Source of the DNA: Hysterium pulicare CBS 123377
Taxonomy: Eukaryota > Ascomycota > Dothideomycetes > Hysteriales > Hysteriaceae
DNA length: 64,000 bases
Assembly (NCBI GenBank): GCA_000467715.1
Contig: AJFK01000721.1
Coordinates: 1-64,000, forward strand
Direction: 5' to 3'
Shown here: positions 58,683-64,000 of the stretch, piece by piece
Layout of the letters: each line of letters begins with the position of its first letter
How positions within the stretch are numbered: position 1 is the first letter of the stretch
The notes under the pieces: model-generated
Database searches by the model: none
Told to the model about the DNA's origin: nothing
What the model saw: the letters and a program-made list of their open reading frames with translations, nothing else
Program-made: the position numbers and the translations under genes

Positions 58683-61255
58683 GGTGAGTAATGGCACAAC
58701 GGAGACGAGGGACAGAGGGCGGCTGAGGATGGAGGGCCATGGTGCGGGTGCAATTGACGACTATATGCTTGTGCAAAGGATCATGAAGGTTGCGGCTGAT
58801 GCAACGCCATGACGGCCGACAATTCTTAGAAACAACAAGTGGGGCCCACGCCCGCTCAGCATGGGTCGTCGGCGCAGCCGTTTTGGGGCGGCATGGTGGA
58901 CCAAGCGCCATCTTGCTGGCCGTAAAACGCTGGGCAAGCAGAGGCCGGCATCATTGGGCCAGTCGAACAAAAGGCGGAGAGATGCCTCGACTGCCTCGCA
59001 GGCAACGAACCATTCGTGCAGGGAGCATGCGCTGACCGAAGCCGCGACACTATCTCTGCCTTGCCATTGCATTGTAAACTCATTGGGAGAATGGCAGCGC
59101 AGGAGATCAGTCTCGACGAATGAACAGTTGCTTGCCGTGTCGTCCCACGCTGAGGTAGGCCGGCTTCGATATCTCAAGCTGGAGTAGGCCGACTTCAACA
59201 TCTCAAGCAGAGGTAGGCCGACTTCAATATCCCAAGCAGAGGTAGGCCGACTTCAATATGCACCTGTTGTAGTTCACTCTCGAACAGCACCTGATAGCAT
59301 CGGATGCAAGCCTATCCTTTCCGGTGGTTGCTGACATGCATGCTTCACAGGGCTGCTCACGAAGTCGCCGATGGACCTTTGCGACCAAGGCCCGCTAGAC
59401 CATATCCAACCACGAGGCTTTCGCTGACCGCCAGTCGCAACCTTGACCTCGCGCATCGGATTCATGACTCCCAAACAACAGAAGATGCAAGTGACGCTGT
59501 CTAGTCATCCCAATGCACGTCTCCAATGCGAGAGAGTGACACCCTGCCTTATCTCACCGGCCGGTAGATTGACAGCAGGCAACGGAAAAGTGCAAAAAGG
59601 GATATTGCAATCTGTTCAATCGTCCTCCAACTCGTCTCGATTAGGAAAATCTTACCAACCCACCATACGTAGCAGGCTCTTTTTTTTTTGGCAATTGCAT
59701 CGTGTTACTCCAGGCAGAAGCTCATGGCCTACATACGCCCGAGGCCCAGAGTATCACGCACGTGTCCAATGACGATTGGAAAAGTAAGTCGATGAAAGGT
59801 TACAGTCTTGGCTGGAGAGAAAGCACCGTGCTTTGGTGGAGAATCAGCCTCTCTGGGAGCAACCTCAAGAATCCATTGACCAGCAAGGAGCGCACAATAC
59901 TGCGATCGAGCAGTTCTTGCCTCCTTCGAAGCAAGCTTAACAGGTTGTCCACGGTCCCGACAAGCCGCACATGTCTCACTCAGCCCACTTCTCTGGAATA
60001 CCAGGCCTTCAATGCGAGGAACCATCGGCTGTCCCTGCATAAGTTCGTACACATTCAACAGTCTGACTCCGACAAAGCTGCCAGCTCGGAGCTGAACCGA
60101 TCCTTCACCTGCTACATGCGTCCCGCTACACCACTCCGGCCCGGGCGTGGATACTCAGCCCTACAGAGATTATCCCCACACCTCCACTACGCATCTCTCA
60201 CCGATGGCCCAACGTTCAAATCCCAACGATATTGAATATTTCGCCAATCTAGCCAATGACGATTTTGTCTCTGCCTTGTCCTACCAAATCTATATTTATT
60301 CTATCTTGTGTTCCCATGATCGAAGGACGATTCTGCTTAGGATGCATTGACGTTTTCACCCTTGCTCCTTGCTCCCTCGTCATATTACATGAGATCTTAT
60401 GCGAAACGCGGCTTTTTCCGTCGTGATGACCTGTTTTGACATCCCGGAGCATGTTTCATACCCTACTATTTTATTATGATTTGCTAGGTGCCTTAATCAG
60501 CTCATATCTCTAGGCTTCAAAGGTCCATGTTCAACTACTAGAAATCAGGCGGTTTTGGCGGGAGAAGGCTCATTTCAGTCATAACAGTCTCAAAAGCCAG
60601 ATCAAAAGGGCACTAGCAACTCACCTCCATAGCCAAAAACTCTTCCAAATATAGAGCTCGCTCCTTCCACTGACGGCACAACTTCAATCCTCTGAACAGC
60701 CTTGCCGTCCCAACCTCTCAGCTTCGAAATGCTTCACTAAAGCGTCAGTCTATGAATCATCGTCAGACTATCCCCCTGCCAGTGAACACTCTCCCGCTAG
60801 TAAGCGCTTTGCATCTGAGAATGCGATAACTTTGCAAGACTACATGGATGCGGATAGCATCAATGTATTCAATAACCTTCTTGGTGGTCACCACCCGCGA
60901 CAAGCAGTTCACAATTTTGGGACCGGGAGTATTGTTCAATTCCTCGTGGAGAGAGATTTTGCGGCATGGATAAGCAATCATATAGAAAAGCAAGCCATTT
61001 GAAGACTTTTTCTGAGTTCCGTTTTCTCTAAGATGACTAACTAGAAATAAGGTAAAAGGGACTTTCTGAAAGGCAAGAGTGTTACTATCGCCTGAGACTA
61101 CCTCATCCCCGTCCCAATCCCCCTCAAGACCCAAACCTAAAAGCCATATCCCCCACCAAAACCTTCCAACGCAAGCCAAATACCTCAACTCCAATGTCTC
61201 GCTCCGAATACCTAAACCATTACTTCCCTCCCCTCAAAGCGCAATCCCAAACCCG
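58683..61255. other. Gene-poor interval of 2.6 kb between the calpain and sugar transporter genes
   Basis: Contains a tandem repeat (below), a T-tract near 59680, and only unconvincing open frames (for example 59702-60235 and 58861-59187). A start-less open frame at about 60655-61002 on the plus strand is noted as a finding. Confidence 0.45.
59152..59261. repeat. Tandem repeat, about four units of 28-30 bp
   Basis: Units begin GAGGTAGGCCGACTTCAATAT and are separated by CTCAAGCA or CCCAAGCA. Units run 59152-59181, 59182-59209, 59210-59238 and a partial fourth to 59261. The first two diverge slightly, the last two are nearly identical. Confidence 0.85.
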
Positions 61256-63129
61256 TTAAACCCTCTCCTCCGTAACAGCAGTCTCCTTCTCCCGCAACTC
61301 CTCCTCCAAAATCCTGCCCTTCTCCGTCGCAGCCTCTCCACCCACCAACGCGGCATCGCCATCGAAATGCTTGGCGATTTCCTCGAGCGGCGTGTTTTTC
61401 GTTTCGATGTAGAAGAAGAAGACGAAGACGAGTTCGAAGGCGAGCCAGACGCACTATAACATTCACCTTTATCAGACTCTAGCCTCTAGTCTGATTGGAA
61501 ATGAAGATCTAGGGGCGACTGAGGGAGGAAAGGGGAAGACGAAGGAGAGTATGAGGTTTACTCACGTATACGATGTAATACCGCCAATGGATATGATTTA
61601 GAGCGATTGGATTGACGTAAGTGTTGAAGAAGAGAGCGAGATCTACGAAGGCGAACATGATGCACATGCCCTTTGCACGGAGAGAAAAGGGCAGGATTTC
61701 CACTGTGTAGCCGACTAAGAGGCCCGACCAGGCTGTGTTGTAGGCTGTGTAGTAGAGGTAGATCATCTAGTAACATGTAAGCAGAGTCTTGCACGCATCT
61801 CAAAACCGAGAATACTCACAGCAACAACAGCATTCCCATTCGCCTTGACTTTCGTAGCATCATACCGCTCCGAACAAATCGTCCACACAATAAAGCAAAC
61901 CAGCATCCCACCCGTCGAAATAAGAAACAACTTCCTCCTCCCGATCTTATCGACAAAGAAACACATCGTCGTAGCCACGATGCAATTCCAGATATTCAGA
62001 CATCCATTAATCACCAACTGCGTATTCGAATCCGTAATCCCAATCCCATCCAGCACGCCAGTGATATAATAAGACACAAGCCCGTTCCCAGACCACTGCG
62101 AGAAGATGCCCGCGCTGACGAGGATCAAAACGCGATGTCTGTTCCCCTTGGTCCGGAACAGCTCGAGCCACGAGTTTCCCTCGAATTCCTTCTCGATGCG
62201 GATCGTTTCTTTGATTTCGGCGTACTCGAGCTGCACGACTTCGTCGTTTGCGTTGCCGCGCGCGTGCACGTGCGCGAGCACTTCTAGAGCCTTTTCGGGC
62301 TGGTTCTTCGAGATGTACCAGCGTGGAGACTCGGACACGAACCACACGCAGCTGATTTGGAGGAGCGAGGGGAAGGCTTGCACGATGGATGGAATTCGCC
62401 ACGACCATTGGTTTTGGATGTGGTTTGTTCCGAAGGTGAGCCAGGCGGCGATGATGGAGCCGATGTACCAGGTGGTGTTGTAGATTGTTGTGAAGATGGC
62501 GCGGTGCTGGGGATGGCAGATTTCGGTGATTAGGAGGGGGGCGGAGCCGTGGGCGATTGAGACGCCGAATCCGAGGAAGAAGCGGGCGGCTATGAACATG
62601 TGGAAGTTTATGCTACAGCTTTGGAGGATAACGGCGAAGATCCTAGGGCTGGTGTTAGGGGTGTGCAATGAGAGGAAAGGGAGAAGTGCTCACATGATTG
62701 ACGAGCCGATGAAGATGCCAAAGCGTCTACCTAGTCCATCTGCTATGTACGGAGTGATAGGTAGGCCAAGCAATGAGCCTAGGAACATTATACCGCTGAA
62801 GAGACCTTTGATGGATCCACCTGGGTTATGCATATCTAGACTATGGTAAGCCTATCAACATCGCAGTCAAATATACAATTTGTCACTTACAATTCTTGAA
62901 TTGCTCCAATGTGAGAAGACCATTGACCATGGATCCATCGTAACCATTGGTAGCCTACGTAGACAGTGAGAAGGCATTCAGTATCAGAATCAAAGTCATG
63001 ACTTACGCTGGTCAGAACTACAAAGAAGAGGAGCAAGTAGGTCTTTCTCATTTCCGGAACCGCATACCATGACACCCTTGGGAACTCCCGTCCCGCGAGT
63101 CTGAAGGTACCAGGGCTCGCTTTCTCCAT
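61256..63129 (-). CDS. MFS sugar transporter (hexose/lactose permease-like)
   Basis: Six exons (63129-63007, 62954-62891, 62835-62694, 62642-61820, 61766-61566, 61453-61256), introns 52, 55, 51, 53 and 112 nt, give 516 aa with twelve expected helices. Family signatures are intact: the loop 2-3 motif ADGLGRRFG, FLGFGVSIAHGSAPLLITE, VSESPRWYISK, the loop 8-9 motif DKIGRRKLF, and ETKNTPLEEIAKHFDG near the C terminus. The N terminus has ATNGYDGSMVNGL, the usual helix-1 loop. It is a plasma-membrane sugar-proton symporter by family; which sugar cannot be told. The last exon ends in a charged cytosolic tail. Confidence 0.95.
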
Positions 63130-64000
63130 AATTTCGAGTATGAAGCTTCAGCGAATTAGTTCTTATACTGAAGCACTAAAGAATCAGCGGTAAGTCTGAA
63201 TAGATGAAGCTGCGGGCCATGAACCCTTCATATATCTGCATTTCCTGCATCTCGATAAAACATCTAGCCATTCAAGAGCATCCTTAAGGCCAAGATCATT
63301 TTAACCGCGAACCTTTCCAATATCCCGTGTGTTGGAGACATTCCAGAAGCTCCAGAAGACTTCTCCACTCGAGCGTATCCAAATGTTTGCCTTAAGCTTC
63401 ACAATATCGAGCAAGGATTGAATGCGAATTGGAATGCCCGAGGCTGCGGGTGTGGTCACTGGACCTCAACGTCAGCCGGTTAAATACTAACGGTGGCTGA
63501 CGGTTGGCTCAACTCACGGACTTGGGACGGGAACACGACTAGGCCTTGAGGCGACTCGACATGGATTGCGATCTTGTAGGCAACTCGCTAGATACAGAAT
63601 ATGCACTGATACGAATGCTTATCCAGGGCGGTCAGATCCTTTGCATGCCATTCGGATCAAAGGAAGGCGTTTTTGGTGATCTGGAGGGCCGCTTTGTAAG
63701 CAGGTGGTCATGCAGGAGACGGTTATACAAACTTCTTATTTATGGATATCTTTGTGTTGGTGCTTTTGGCTTTGGACGCTAGCCATGCGGAGAACGGGTA
63801 TAACTGTGGAGATTGGTGGGGTTTTTCATCTGTTTCCCACAGCCTTCCCGGGTTCGTGGTCGCACGTGGAATGCCGGCTCGAAGGTCCGTGTCTGAAGCA
63901 GATATTGAACCCAACTGTCAACGTCCGCTGACCGAAGCTGAGGCTTAGAGCGGGGGGTAAGTGTGCTCGACGTGCGTCTGAAATTCGAGGGGGGTTATCT
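63130..64000. other. Upstream region of the sugar transporter gene, with a candidate small secreted peptide ORF
   Basis: Holds the transporter promoter. A 68-codon plus-strand frame at 63742-63948 begins with a signal-peptide-like stretch and is treated under findings; the rest shows no gene. Confidence 0.45.

Noticed and set aside
59702-60235. 177-codon open frame on the plus strand
   Set aside because: The start is not ATG, the composition is random-looking and Ser/Arg-rich, and there is no recognisable motif.
60763-61194. 143-codon minus-strand frame
   Set aside because: Begins at TTG, not ATG, and overlaps a more protein-like frame on the other strand.

Overview
The window is ordinary nuclear DNA from a filamentous ascomycete (Pezizomycotina; I would guess Leotiomycetes, but the sequence alone does not prove the class). 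The genes are monocistronic and lie on both strands. Most introns are 44 to 70 nt with GT..AG ends and a CTAAC-like branch site. The content is typical of such fungi: a HET-domain gene, a Zn(II)2Cys6 regulator, a GPI-anchored phospholipase B, a proteinase K-like protease and an MFS sugar transporter. I see no tRNA, rRNA, transposon, CRISPR array or prokaryote-style operon. Gene models were built by hand by joining open frames at splice sites, and almost all of them close in frame.

Layout. 0-8 kb: three minus-strand genes, a cysteine-rich F-box-like protein, DPH2 (diphthamide synthesis) and a lysophospholipase. 8-20 kb: an accessory-looking stretch with a HET-domain gene, a multi-pass membrane protein gene with a broken 3' end, a decayed TPR relic like the repeats of NLR/STAND proteins, a histidine phosphatase, a 2EXR-like protein and another fungal-specific membrane protein. 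20-30 kb: a tiny three-exon GRGGAGN protein, a HECT ubiquitin ligase (HUL4-like) divergent from REI1 (60S ribosome maturation), and an acyl-CoA thioesterase. 30-40 kb: an uncharacterised protein, a Zn2Cys6 regulator interrupted by an in-frame TGA, a drug/metabolite-superfamily transporter, a 2.4 kb gene-poor block and a secreted subtilisin. 41-50 kb: an uncharacterised protein, an SYLF+SH3 actin-patch protein (YSC84/LSB3-like), HBS1 (ribosome rescue) and an Ala/Pro/Thr-rich protein. 50-64 kb: RRD1 (PP2A activator) divergent from a large charged protein, a calpain with a hexapeptide repeat, a 2.5 kb gene-poor block with a 28-30 bp tandem repeat, and an MFS sugar transporter.

Several genes concern translation and protein turnover (DPH2 modifies EF2, REI1 matures 60S subunits, HBS1 rescues stalled ribosomes, HECT ligase and calpain), but their clustering looks incidental. 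The part most likely to hold something new is the 8-20 kb block, which combines a HET gene, fungal-only membrane proteins, a frameshift and an NLR-type relic and so resembles a fast-evolving allorecognition neighbourhood. I found no clear-cut undescribed system; the candidates are listed with tests that would refute them.
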